A stretch of DNA of 64,000 nt from an uncultured Clostridia bacterium (GTDB lineage Bacteria > Bacillota > Clostridia > Christensenellales > Aristaeellaceae), in contig CANQKI010000001.1 of NCBI GenBank assembly GCA_947624355.1, positions 1 through 64,000 on the forward strand, in the 5' to 3' direction. Within the stretch, counting starts at the first letter, position 1. Each line of letters starts with the position of its first letter. The notes under the pieces were generated by a model. It searched no databases. It was not told where the DNA came from and worked only from the letters and a program-made list of their open reading frames with translations. Below are positions 50,517 through 61,877 of this stretch, piece after piece. Made by a program: the position numbers and the translations under genes.

Positions 50517-52292
50517 ATGTGTAAAGATTGGACCTGGGATTTATCCGTACTCTATCGGGGGTTTGACGATCCGCAAATCGAAAAAGACTTTGCCGCGTTG
50601 CAAAACCTGGTGGCCGATGCAAAGACACAGCTGAACGCCGGTAAAGACGCCCTCGAAACGCTGGAAGCGGTAACAGATGCGTTTGAAAATATCAGGAAGC
50701 TGAGCAGCGCGCTGGGGTCGTTTGCCAGCCTGACTTTGGCTGCAGACGCTTCCAATGAAGCCGCCCAGCAACTGATGGACAGGCTGATGAATTTTTCTGT
50801 GCAGTCTTCCGTTTTGTATGCTGCACTTTCGCGCTATATCGGTGAACTGCCTGACCTGGATTCCCTCATCGAAAAAAGCGAAAAATTGAAGAAAATCGCT
50901 TTTTATCTGCGCCGGAAAAAAGCGGATGCTGCTCACGAGATGGCTCCGGAAATCGAAGAATGGATGATGCGGATGTCTCTTTCCGGCGGCGAAGCGTTCG
51001 CCAATCTCCGGGACAAGCTGGATGCCACATTGACTGTGGACTACCGTGGCACTCAGATTCCCCTGGCGGCCGCCCGGGCAAAAGCCTATGATCCCGATCC
51101 TCAGGTGCGGAAAGACGCATACGAAGCGGAACTTGCTTCGTATGCCAAAATCGAAATTCCTATGGCCGCCTGCCTGAACGGCATCAAGGGTGAATCGCTC
51201 ACCCTGATCGAGGCTGAACATTTTGACTCCATTTTGGATCAATCCCTTTTCAATTCCAATATGGACAGGGCAACCCTGGACGCCATGTGGACGGCAATCC
51301 GGGAGGCTCTTCCGGAATTCCGCAAGTATCTGCGCAAGAAGGGTGAAATCCTGGGGCACAAAAACGGGCTGCCGTTCTATGACCTTTTCGCGCCCATTGC
51401 TGCGCCCGGTTATGTGCCGCCCTCTTTCACCATTGAGGAAGCACGTCAAAAGCTGATTGCTGAAATGAGCAAATTTACCCCTGATATGGGCAAATTTATC
51501 GATCACGCTTTTGAAGACCGTTGGATCGACGTATTCCCCCGGGAAGGCAAGGGAGGCGGCGCATTTTGCGCTGAGCTTCACGCCCTGGATCAAAGCAGGG
51601 TGCTCACCAATTTCGCAGGGTCTTTCTCCGATGTCAGCACCCTGGCCCACGAGCTCGGCCATGCCTGGCATAACCGCTGCATGGCCGGGCTGCCCGCCTG
51701 CATGACGAACGCGCCCATGCCCCTGGCCGAAACCGCCTCTATTTTCAATGAAACCCTGCTTGCCAACGCTGCCATGAGCGCCGCCGATAAAAAGGAACGC
51801 CTTACCCTGCTGGAAGGCAACCTGATGGAAACCACTCAGACCATTGTGGATATTTACAGCCGTTTCCTCTTTGAATCCTGGGTGATCGAAACCCGCAAGG
51901 ATCACACCCTGTCTGTAGCCGAACTCAAGGAATTAATGCTGAAAGCCCAGGAAGAAAGCTACGGCAACGGGCTTGATCCCGATATCCGTCATCCCTACAT
52001 GTGGGCCTGCAAGAGTCATTATTACAGTGTAGGCTTCGCTTTCTACAACTTCCCCTATGCCTTCGGCCAGCTTTTCGGTGTAGGCGTATATGCCCAGTAC
52101 AAAGCGCAAGGCGCTTCTTTCGTGCCCAAATACAATCAGCTGCTCCGCTCCTGCGGCTCGGGCATGGTAGCCGATGTGGCCGCCAGCGTGGGCATTGATG
52201 TAAGAAGCGTGGATTTCTGGCGTTCTTCGCTGGATGTATACAAAAAGCAGATTGAAGAATTCATTGCGCTGGCTGATGAACTGATGGCCTGA
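50517..52292 (+). CDS. pepF: Oligoendopeptidase F family M3 peptidase
   Basis: LAHELGHAWHNR (HExxH), SIFNETLL, PYMWACKSHYYSVGFAFYNFPYAFG. Confidence 0.96.
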   Translation: MCKDWTWDLSVLYRGFDDPQIEKDFAALQNLVADAKTQLNAGKDALETLEAVTDAFENIRKLSSALGSFASLTLAADASNEAAQQLMDRLMNFSVQSSVLYAALSRYIGELPDLDSLIEKSEKLKKIAFYLRRKKADAAHEMAPEIEEWMMRMSLSGGEAFANLRDKLDATLTVDYRGTQIPLAAARAKAYDPDPQVRKDAYEAELASYAKIEIPMAACLNGIKGESLTLIEAEHFDSILDQSLFNSNMDRATLDAMWTAIREALPEFRKYLRKKGEILGHKNGLPFYDLFAPIAAPGYVPPSFTIEEARQKLIAEMSKFTPDMGKFIDHAFEDRWIDVFPREGKGGGAFCAELHALDQSRVLTNFAGSFSDVSTLAHELGHAWHNRCMAGLPACMTNAPMPLAETASIFNETLLANAAMSAADKKERLTLLEGNLMETTQTIVDIYSRFLFESWVIETRKDHTLSVAELKELMLKAQEESYGNGLDPDIRHPYMWACKSHYYSVGFAFYNFPYAFGQLFGVGVYAQYKAQGASFVPKYNQLLRSCGSGMVADVAASVGIDVRSVDFWRSSLDVYKKQIEEFIALADELMA

Positions 52293-52308
52293 AAAGGAGA
52301 TTTTATTC

Positions 52309-52800
52309 ATGCAATCGCTGAATATGCAGATCCTGGAAATCCTGAACGAAGACTGCCGCACACCCCTGGAACGGATCGCCGTCATGACCGGCGCAACCCT
52401 TACGGACGTCGCTCAGGCAATCGACGATATGGAAAAGCAGCACGTTATCCTGCACTATGCTCCGGTCATTAACTGGGATAAGACCGACCGGGAGCGGGTG
52501 GAAGCCATGATCGAGGTCAAGGTGACGCCCCAGCGGGATATGGGCTTTGACGCGCTGGCCGGGCGGATTTACCGTTTTGACGAGGTAAAAAGCGTATATC
52601 TCATGAGCGGCAGTTATGATTTACTGGTTCTGGTGGAGGCAAGAACGCTGAAGGAACTGGCCTTGTTTGTCAGCGAGAAGCTGAGTCCCCTGGAAAACGT
52701 CACCGGAACAGCCACCAGCTTTGTCCTCAAGCGGTATAAGCAGGACGGCATCATTTTCGTGGGCGAGACCACCGATAAACGGTTGGCGGTGTCGCCATGA
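52309..52800 (+). CDS. Lrp/AsnC family transcriptional regulator
   Basis: LNEDCRTPLERIAVMTG HTH, AsnC ligand domain (LMSGSYDLLVLVEA). Confidence 0.92.
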   Translation: MQSLNMQILEILNEDCRTPLERIAVMTGATLTDVAQAIDDMEKQHVILHYAPVINWDKTDRERVEAMIEVKVTPQRDMGFDALAGRIYRFDEVKSVYLMSGSYDLLVLVEARTLKELALFVSEKLSPLENVTGTATSFVLKRYKQDGIIFVGETTDKRLAVSP

Positions 52801-53972
52801 TGAGCAGTTTCATATCACCACGGGTAGCGCAAGTGCCGCCTTCAGGCATCCGAAGATTTTTCGATATCGCCGGCACCATGAAGGACGCCATTTCCCTTGG
52901 GGTAGGCGAACCGGATTTTATAACACCCTACCATATCCGCAATGCCGCCATTGACAGCCTTCTGGACGGTGAAACCCAGTATACGCCCAATCGCGGGCTT
53001 CTCGCTCTGCGTCAGGAAATCGCCCGCTATCTGGAAGGGAATTTTGGGGTATCCTATGATCCGGAACAGGAAATCCTGGTGACGGTCGGCGCCAGCGAGG
53101 CCATTGACCTGGCGCTGCGCGTATGCACCCGTCCCGACGACGAAGTCATTCTGCCCGATCCCGGCTATGTGAGTTATGCGCCCTGTGTCACTTTCGCAGG
53201 CGGTGTTCCCGTACCCGTTCCTACCCTTGCAAAAGACGACTTCCGCATGACAGCTGAGAGCATTGAAGCTGCGGTCACAGCGAAAACCCGTGCCTTGATT
53301 CTGCCCTACCCCAACAATCCAACCGGGGCGGTCATGACTATGGACGAGCTGCTCAAAATCGCCCAGGTCGCGGAAAAGCACGATTTATTGGTTATCAGCG
53401 ATGAAATTTATATGGAGCTCACCTATTCGGACGGTGAGAAAATCTGCTTTGCATCTCTGCCCGGCATGAAAGAAAGAACCGTTACTATCAACGGTTTTTC
53501 AAAGGCATTTGCCATGACGGGCTGGCGGCTGGGGTATGCCTGCGGCCCCAGGGATTTTCTGTATGAAATGAATAAAATTCATCAATACGCTATTATGTGC
53601 GCCTCCCGTCAGGCCCAGGTGGGGGCTCTGCAGGCGCTTCGGCGTGGCCGTGAAAACGGATACGAGGATGTGGCTGCCATGCGGCAAAGCTATGACCGCC
53701 GCCGCCGCGTGATGCTGGATGCATTTCAAAAAATGGGGCTTCCGTGCTTTGAGCCCAAGGGGGCATTCTACTGCTTCCCGTCCATTGAAAAAACCGGTCT
53801 TACAAGCGAAGAATTCTGCACAAGGCTGCTTCGGGAAAAAAAGGTGGTCTGTGTCCCGGGAGATGCGTTCGGCAAAAGCGGCGAAGGGCATATCCGCTGC
53901 TGCTACGCTACTGATCTCAATCGGATGCTGGAAGCCTTTGAACGGATGGATGCTTTCATCCATTCCCTTTGA
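52797..53972 (+). CDS. Class I/II PLP-dependent aminotransferase
   Basis: LGVGEPDF, PNRGLLALRQEIA, PYPNNPTGAVM, NGFSKAFAMTGWRLGY. Confidence 0.94.
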   Translation: MMSSFISPRVAQVPPSGIRRFFDIAGTMKDAISLGVGEPDFITPYHIRNAAIDSLLDGETQYTPNRGLLALRQEIARYLEGNFGVSYDPEQEILVTVGASEAIDLALRVCTRPDDEVILPDPGYVSYAPCVTFAGGVPVPVPTLAKDDFRMTAESIEAAVTAKTRALILPYPNNPTGAVMTMDELLKIAQVAEKHDLLVISDEIYMELTYSDGEKICFASLPGMKERTVTINGFSKAFAMTGWRLGYACGPRDFLYEMNKIHQYAIMCASRQAQVGALQALRRGRENGYEDVAAMRQSYDRRRRVMLDAFQKMGLPCFEPKGAFYCFPSIEKTGLTSEEFCTRLLREKKVVCVPGDAFGKSGEGHIRCCYATDLNRMLEAFERMDAFIHSL

Positions 53973-53995
53973 CCGAAATGAAAAAGGAGGAAACC

Positions 53996-55718
<1,723 letters not shown>

Positions 55719-55748
55719 GAATTCACTGTACAAAGGACGGAAACTGCA

Positions 55749-56705
55749 TTGCACGGAAAAATCATGCTGCTGCCGGGCACGGAAGCCGGAAAAAAGCTCT
55801 GCGCCATCGCCGAAAAACTATTGACCGAAATTTTCGGTTCCTTTCATCACAGCCTGAGCCTGATGCGGGAAAAAATCGGCGAAAAGTCCATGGCCGCATA
55901 TGGAAGTCCTCTGACAGAAGAAACGGTGGATGCCTGCCTTGAATGCCAGGCCATCTATTTGGGCGACGGCGCGTGTAAAGGAGCCGATGAATTATTCGAC
56001 GCGCTTGAAATGCCTGTGCGGATCCGTTCCTATTGTATTCCGGATTCGCTGTGCGGGCGGCATGAATCTCCTGTGAATTTATGGGTAGCCAGAGCGCTGG
56101 CCCTGGATGCCGAAACGACTTCCGCAGCTTTCCGGAGTGCGTTTGCATTCGCGCGGGAAGAAAACGCCCCGCTTCACATGATTTTGCCCACTGGCAGCGC
56201 TTCCAAAGCGCTTTGGGAAGAGCAAATGAAGATTTGCCAAGCGAGTTTTTCATCTGTTCAGGCAGATACTTTTGAAGCGGACAAAACCGTCGCCCAGCTG
56301 ATCACCATGCCTGAATCGCTTGGGATGCTGCTTTGTCCGCCCTATGTGGGTGGTATTCTTCTTTCCGCCGCTGACGCCCTCTGCCCACACCCCGGATTGA
56401 TCTATGACCACGCGCGCACCGAAAACATTGCTTTGTATGCGTCCCATATTGTCACAGACGATCCGTATGAAATGATTCTCAATCCTGTTTCCGCAGCGCG
56501 TGCCGTGGCGCATCTGCTGCGTGTTTCCCTGCGTTTGCGTCAGGAAGCGGACTGCCTCGACGCTGCCGTCAATAATGTGCTGTTCACTGGCTGGCGCGGC
56601 GACGAAATCGACGTTTTCCGGGAAGATCCCGATCAACTGGTGGAGCGCATATGCGAACAGATTGCCGTGGCAGGCGAGCTGGTCACCAAAGGAGGATTTT
56701 CGTAA
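55749..56705 (+). CDS. Isocitrate/isopropylmalate dehydrogenase-fold protein, apparent pseudoenzyme
   Basis: TTG start with AAGGACGG RBS; collinear similarity by eye to LeuB/Icd (LLPGTEAG, ECQAIYLGDGACKG, AFAFAREENAPLHMI, AQLITMPESL, VGGILLSAAD, LNPVSAARAVAHLLR), catalytic residues missing. Confidence 0.7.
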   Translation: MHGKIMLLPGTEAGKKLCAIAEKLLTEIFGSFHHSLSLMREKIGEKSMAAYGSPLTEETVDACLECQAIYLGDGACKGADELFDALEMPVRIRSYCIPDSLCGRHESPVNLWVARALALDAETTSAAFRSAFAFAREENAPLHMILPTGSASKALWEEQMKICQASFSSVQADTFEADKTVAQLITMPESLGMLLCPPYVGGILLSAADALCPHPGLIYDHARTENIALYASHIVTDDPYEMILNPVSAARAVAHLLRVSLRLRQEADCLDAAVNNVLFTGWRGDEIDVFREDPDQLVERICEQIAVAGELVTKGGFS

Positions 56706-57802
56706 TGCGTTACGTGAAACCCGATTACCGGAACTGCGGCCTGAATGTCATTTCATCCATTGCAGAATACTTCGGTCTGCCGCTTGGACATCCTTCCCTG
56801 CCCTTGCTGGATAAATACCTTGCGAACAAAAATTATCAAAATGTTATTCTGATGCTCTTTGACGGCATGGGAATGGATCTTTTGGCCCATGCGCTTCCGG
56901 AAGATTCTTTTCTGCGGCGCCATGTCGCTTCGTCCATTTCTGCGGTATATCCTTCCACCACGACCTGCGCCACAACCGCCATCGAATGCGGATTAAGCCC
57001 GCGGGAGCATGCGTGGCTTGGCTGGACGCTGTATTTTCCTCAAATTCAAAAGCCTGTGGATATCTTCATCAATCTCTCCGATGGAGAGCCTGCCGCCGAT
57101 TACCATGTCGCCAATCGTTTTATTCCACGCGATTTTATTTTTCACCGTATCACGGAAGCGGGTCGTGCCGAGGCGTGCAGCGTTTCGCCCTTTGGCGACG
57201 TCCGTGTGGAATCCCTGGATGATCTTTTCAGCACGACCCTTAACCTTGCTCAGGATGAAAAGCGCCGATATATCTATACCTATTGGGGCAATCCTGATCA
57301 TACCATGCACGCAAAAGGCTGCTATCATGAAAATGTTCTGGAAACAGTACAAGATATCAATGACAGATTGGAACGCTTTTACGCCCAGCTCCCGCCCGAT
57401 ACCCTGCTGCTGCTCACAGCAGATCACGGCCTCATCGACGGCGATTTCAAATATCTGGAAGATACGCCTGAGCTTTACCAAATGCTGCTCCATGATGCAA
57501 CCATTGAAACCCGCGCCGTATCCTTCCACGTAAAACCCGAATACAAAGCCGCGTTTCCGGCTGCATTTGAAAAGGTGTTCGGCGGCCATTTCCTGCTGAT
57601 GACCCGGGATGAATTTATCCGGGATTATCTGGGCGACGGGGAAATCCGCCCCCAGGTTTATGATTTTGTCGGCGACTACATGGCCCTTGCCATTGATGCT
57701 GTCTGTATCGGCAACCATCGGAGCGAACATGAATTAAAGGGCGTCCACGCGGGGCTGACGCCTCAGGAAATGCTGGTACCCCTGATGATTGCGGAGAAAT
57801 AA
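56705..57802 (+). CDS. Alkaline phosphatase superfamily / nucleotide pyrophosphatase-type phosphodiesterase, cytoplasmic
   Basis: MLFDGMGMDLL, YPSTTTCATTAIECGLSPREHAWLGW, PDHTMHAKG, LTADHG, HAGLTPQEMLVPL. Confidence 0.9.
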   Translation: MRYVKPDYRNCGLNVISSIAEYFGLPLGHPSLPLLDKYLANKNYQNVILMLFDGMGMDLLAHALPEDSFLRRHVASSISAVYPSTTTCATTAIECGLSPREHAWLGWTLYFPQIQKPVDIFINLSDGEPAADYHVANRFIPRDFIFHRITEAGRAEACSVSPFGDVRVESLDDLFSTTLNLAQDEKRRYIYTYWGNPDHTMHAKGCYHENVLETVQDINDRLERFYAQLPPDTLLLLTADHGLIDGDFKYLEDTPELYQMLLHDATIETRAVSFHVKPEYKAAFPAAFEKVFGGHFLLMTRDEFIRDYLGDGEIRPQVYDFVGDYMALAIDAVCIGNHRSEHELKGVHAGLTPQEMLVPLMIAEK

Positions 57803-57809
57803 AGTATGC

Positions 57810-57845
57810 CCCCGTCAGGCATCAGCCCGACGGGGAAATTTTTTA
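57810..57845 (+). terminator. Rho-independent terminator at end of eight-gene operon
   Basis: CCCCGTCaggcatcagccCGACGGGG-type stem followed by AAATTTTTT. Confidence 0.8.
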
Positions 57846-60209
57846 TGCGATTTCTTCCTGACGCCTGCGTTCCGGATACCGTTGCTGCACACGGACACAG
57901 AGCACTGTCATGTCATCTGACGGCAGGCCGTCCTGCTGAATGAGTGCTTCCTGCAAAAGCGCATCGGCAATGTGCTGCGGCGTATCATCGAAATTGCGGC
58001 GAATCACAGAAAGAATCTGTTCCTCCGTGGAAAAAGCATCCGTAATGCCGTCGCTCATAAGAAGCAGCACATCATTCTCCCCCATCTGAAACGTGTGTTC
58101 CATGGGCACCACATGTTCAATAATACCAAGGGGAAGCGCCTCCCCTTCAATCACCCTGATTTTCTGTCCCTGCACTAAGATGGAAGCGCAGGCCCCCAGT
58201 TTGTTAAGCGCCGCTTGTCCTGTCCACAAATCGATAATGCAAATGTCTACCGTTGCGAACTGTTCACCGCCTGTGGCCGAAAGCATTGATCCGTTTACCG
58301 CCGTCATGGCTTGGCCGCGGGTATATCCTGCCTCCATACAAAGTGAAAGCAGCTCCAGCGTTTTTTTGCTTTCTTCCCTGGCTTCGGCTCCGTGGCCCAT
58401 GCCGTCACTGAGCGCAATCAGCGCCCGTCCCCCTGTCAGCTGCCGAACAAGCACTGCGTCCCCGTTGTCTGGACGTCTGCCCATCTGTGCTTTCCGCTCG
58501 GGCGTAACGGCACAGGCGGTTGACATGCCGGTCGTAATATACAGAACCGGTTCCGCTTCCAGCAAAACATAACCGGCACGTTGCTCCGTGACCTGCATCC
58601 GAACGCCGAGGCGCATCCCGATATGGCGAGCAAGCGTATCTTTTTCGGGCAAATGAACGGCCATTCCCTCATAGGCAAGACAAACGGTTAAGCGCCCGTC
58701 CACCTTCTTGACAAAGGATACATGTCCAGGAAAATGAAGGCCCTGCAGCGCTTCCTCCGCCTGATTGATCCATTCCTGTTCATCGTAGGTATCAGCCATT
58801 CCTTCCAGGCTGATCTGCTGGGCTGCCTGAGAAAGCGCTGTCAAGTGCGTTTGCAGCATGGCGCGTTCATAATCGGCACACAAAACGCGCTTGCTGCGTT
58901 CCTGCCTGGCATTATCCAGCTGATACAGGATCCCGGGAATTCTGGAAATCCGCGGACAAAAATCAAAGTGACTGTTAATCAGGCGATAGGTGTCCTCCTC
59001 ATTGTCGGGCCTTTGGGACAGCGCCTGCATGGCGGCTTTTGTCTGATCATAACGATCCCGCCAGCAAATGGGCAGCCTGTCACAGTCCTGACACAGCCGT
59101 TCCGTTATGGTTTCACTTTCTTCGTCGCAACCTGCAGAGGCAGCCCGCGCCTTCGGCAGGGCATCCGCCATCTGGTCAATCGCCTGCACCCATTGCTGCA
59201 TTCTCAAACGAAGATAAGCGTTTTCCTTGGGTTTTCCCCAATGTATTTTTTTCGCAAGTTTATTGATCCGACGTAAGAATTTGGATGGAAGCAATGAAAA
59301 AATCAACGCTCCCAAAAACGCGGCCGCAAGAAGCAAAGGATAAATTCCGTATACAGTCAGAAACATGGCAGCGCACTGAAACGCCAGAAAGAGCAGACCG
59401 GTCAGCAGCCTGTTTTTCCCTTGCAGAAGGCCGCTTGCCGGGGCGCCAATCGTCAGCAAAACCAGCGGAAGGCCTCCCTGCCCGCCCATCATCAATGCCA
59501 TGGCGCAGGACAATCCCACACAGATTCCCGGCATGCACCCCAGCATCCACCCGACTGTCAATGTAATCGTTTGCGCCGCTATCATGCCAAAATTCAGTTT
59601 GACGACAGTCAGTTTCGCAGCGCCGGACAGCATCAGCAGACACGGCAAAGCAAGACACAGCACATCGTCCGATCCCAATTCGCTTTTCCGGTCTTTGACA
59701 AGCCCTGCCGCTCTTAGCAAAGCAGGCATGGAAACAATCCCTAACAGGATGCCCATCCCAGACAGCAAGGCCGTTTGTACCGTTTCCGCTTCCAGAATTC
59801 CGGGCAGGGCCCGCAGAAGCAGCAGCAACGCAACAAATATGAACATGGGTACTTTTTTATGACGAAGCATAGGCAGCATTCCCCTGCAAAGGCAGCAGGC
59901 AAGCAGCTGTGCCAAATCCGGCTCAATCCCCCACGCGCATCGGAAAAGTGTGCCAAGGCAGATTCCCAGCATTGCAGCGCCCGTTTTACCGTTCATACTT
60001 ATCAGCGCTGCCAGGCAGCATACCGCATACGGCGAAGGCACAAAGAAACAATCGGCAATGCTCAGCAGAAAAAAGGCCCCGGCCATGGGCAGCTGTTTCA
60101 TTGCCCTTTTCATGGCCTGGCCCGTCAACGGCCGTATTCTGCGTAAGGTGCCTCTCAGCGTACGACGCCGTTTTGCCTGCGTGAAGGTTTGTGCGCCCTG
60201 CATCCGCAT
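57843..60209 (-). CDS. spoIIE: Stage II sporulation protein E (membrane PP2C phosphatase)
   Basis: N-terminal multi-TM, C-terminal PP2C (LSDGMGHGAEAREESKKTLELL, LLLMSDGITDAF). Confidence 0.93.
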   Translation of the reverse strand: MRMQGAQTFTQAKRRRTLRGTLRRIRPLTGQAMKRAMKQLPMAGAFFLLSIADCFFVPSPYAVCCLAALISMNGKTGAAMLGICLGTLFRCAWGIEPDLAQLLACCLCRGMLPMLRHKKVPMFIFVALLLLLRALPGILEAETVQTALLSGMGILLGIVSMPALLRAAGLVKDRKSELGSDDVLCLALPCLLMLSGAAKLTVVKLNFGMIAAQTITLTVGWMLGCMPGICVGLSCAMALMMGGQGGLPLVLLTIGAPASGLLQGKNRLLTGLLFLAFQCAAMFLTVYGIYPLLLAAAFLGALIFSLLPSKFLRRINKLAKKIHWGKPKENAYLRLRMQQWVQAIDQMADALPKARAASAGCDEESETITERLCQDCDRLPICWRDRYDQTKAAMQALSQRPDNEEDTYRLINSHFDFCPRISRIPGILYQLDNARQERSKRVLCADYERAMLQTHLTALSQAAQQISLEGMADTYDEQEWINQAEEALQGLHFPGHVSFVKKVDGRLTVCLAYEGMAVHLPEKDTLARHIGMRLGVRMQVTEQRAGYVLLEAEPVLYITTGMSTACAVTPERKAQMGRRPDNGDAVLVRQLTGGRALIALSDGMGHGAEAREESKKTLELLSLCMEAGYTRGQAMTAVNGSMLSATGGEQFATVDICIIDLWTGQAALNKLGACASILVQGQKIRVIEGEALPLGIIEHVVPMEHTFQMGENDVLLLMSDGITDAFSTEEQILSVIRRNFDDTPQHIADALLQEALIQQDGLPSDDMTVLCVRVQQRYPERRRQEEIA

Positions 60210-60284
60210 CCCTCCATCCGGTTCAGCCGGAACCGGACCGTTTTCATTTCCATCGGTGTATGCACATTCGCATCCGATTGCATG

Positions 60285-60319
60285 ATTATATACCGTATTT
60301 GTACAAGACATCTGTCGAA
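60285..60319 (-). promoter_or_regulatory. Putative Spo0A-dependent spoIIE promoter with 0A box
   Basis: TGTCGAA (plus strand 60313-60319) located 22 bp upstream of TATAAT (minus, 60285-60290). Confidence 0.65.
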
Positions 60320-60349
60320 TCAGTGTGCAGAATTTATCAATGAATATCG

Positions 60350-60380
60350 AAAAACCGGACGGGAAGAATTCCCGCCCGGT
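60350..60380 (-). terminator. Rho-independent terminator of SH3 gene
   Basis: Minus strand ACCGGgCGGGAAttcTTCCCGtCCGGTTTTT. Confidence 0.85.
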
Positions 60381-60415
60381 CTTCGTTCATTTGATGGAAT
60401 GTTCTTGCAATCGGA

Positions 60416-61120
60416 TTACTTCTTGACCAGGAAGTAAGTGCTTACGTACCCCTTCGCACCGTCATCCAGCTGCACCAGGCACCAATTCACACCCTTTTCC
60501 AGCACGGTCACTTCGGTACCGACAGGCAGCTGCCGAAGAACCTTGGTTTTCATACCGGGATAAAGGCGGAAATTGACAATGGAACCGCCGTTGATGTTTT
60601 TAAGCACAGCTTTATAAGGGGTATCCAGCTTGGTGGTGTAGGAAGGCGCCTTGGAAGCGAAGAGGTACTGGCTCGCCATGTAGCCCTCATTTTCCCCGAC
60701 CTTAACCTGATACCAGCCGGTGCCCTTTTTCACCACCTGAACCGCCGTATCAATGGGATAGGAAGTGATAATGTCAAAGGACGTACCGGGGCCTTTGCGC
60801 AGATTCAGGCCGATGCCCGTATTGGTACGCACGTAAAGAGTGGTGCCGCCACCATTGGCGTTGAGGAACTTGGTCATCATGTAGCCGGTTTTGCCCGCCA
60901 CTTTCACCTTGCACCAGGTATCGCCTTTTTCAAGGATCTCAACCCAAGTGCCCGTCCAGTACTGACCCAGCACTTTGGCGTTCAGGTTGGGCTGTTCGCG
61001 CAGATTCAGCCCGCCGCCCTTGACCGTGGCGTATTCGCTCGCCATTGCCAGGGCAGGAACCAGCATTAGCGCAAGTGCCGCCAGGAGGGAAAGGAGCCGT
61101 TTCATCATTGGGGTTTTCAT
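60416..61120 (-). CDS. Secreted SH3b-repeat protein (three SH3b domains)
   Basis: Signal peptide; GGLNLREQPNLNAKVLGQY, IGLNLRKGPGTSFDIITSY, GSIVNFRLYPGMKTKVLRQL repeats. Confidence 0.92.
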   Translation of the reverse strand: MKTPMMKRLLSLLAALALMLVPALAMASEYATVKGGGLNLREQPNLNAKVLGQYWTGTWVEILEKGDTWCKVKVAGKTGYMMTKFLNANGGGTTLYVRTNTGIGLNLRKGPGTSFDIITSYPIDTAVQVVKKGTGWYQVKVGENEGYMASQYLFASKAPSYTTKLDTPYKAVLKNINGGSIVNFRLYPGMKTKVLRQLPVGTEVTVLEKGVNWCLVQLDDGAKGYVSTYFLVKK

Positions 61121-61344
61121 GGGGATTCCTCCTTTGAAATATGTGTTCCGGCCGTTGCCGTACACTGATGAAACGACATAATTCTCCAAATCATTCCTGA
61201 TTTAATTTCCAATATTTGGATAGGAAATGACTGTTTGCACGATTTTTCCAGCCGGTTTCATCCTGTCAGCGTCTTAAGGCGTTATTTTCCTGATTTTTGC
61301 AGAATAAAGAACATGATTCAAATCCCAGAATATACCAATTGGCA

Positions 61345-61755
61345 TTATGCATCGTTTTGCATCCGCTGCAGTGCTTTTTTCATAAAGGCCGGAATGGGCA
61401 CACCCAGGATCGCCGCATTTTTCAGTAAACTAATCCCCTCGCTGCACGTATAAAAGCCGATGGCAGCCGCCTGCAGCATGTTTTCTTTTCCCGCGATCTG
61501 GTCCAGTAATCGGCAGAGCACAATAATCAGCAGCATCATCATTTTCTTCGTAAATCCAAGCAGGCCTGCGCTGAAAGAAAGACGTCCGCTCTCCTCTTTT
61601 CTGCTCTTTCCCAATACGCCCATCAGCAGCCCGAGCGCATAATCCGATATCATCAACACAAACAGCGTGCTGAGGCTGGAGCCTGTCAGTGCTCCTGCTG
61701 CCGCGCCCGTCAGCCGGGCAGCCACATCCCATGTATTCTGAAAAAATTCCAGCAC
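61345..61755 (-). CDS. Phage holin family protein (TcdE/Cph1-type holin)
   Basis: About 137 aa, GTG start after GGAGGGAGG; LFVLMISDYALGLLMGVLGKSRKEESGRLSFSAGLLGFTKKMMMLLIIVLCRLLDQ; EGISLLKNAAILGVPIPAFMKKALQ. Confidence 0.85.
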   Translation of the reverse strand: MLEFFQNTWDVAARLTGAAAGALTGSSLSTLFVLMISDYALGLLMGVLGKSRKEESGRLSFSAGLLGFTKKMMMLLIIVLCRLLDQIAGKENMLQAAAIGFYTCSEGISLLKNAAILGVPIPAFMKKALQRMQNDA

Positions 61756-61812
61756 CGTACCTCCCTCCCCCTTCAACTTATGCAAAAGGCAGTTGCTTTA
61801 GGCAAATTTTTC

Positions 61813-61841
61813 TTGCCATATACGGCAAATTCATATATAAT
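61813..61841 (+). promoter_or_regulatory. Putative sigma-A promoter
   Basis: TTGCCA - 17 nt - TATAAT. Confidence 0.75.
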
Positions 61842-61877
61842 GGAAGCAGCTGAAAAATGAACAAGGAGGAATTCCGT

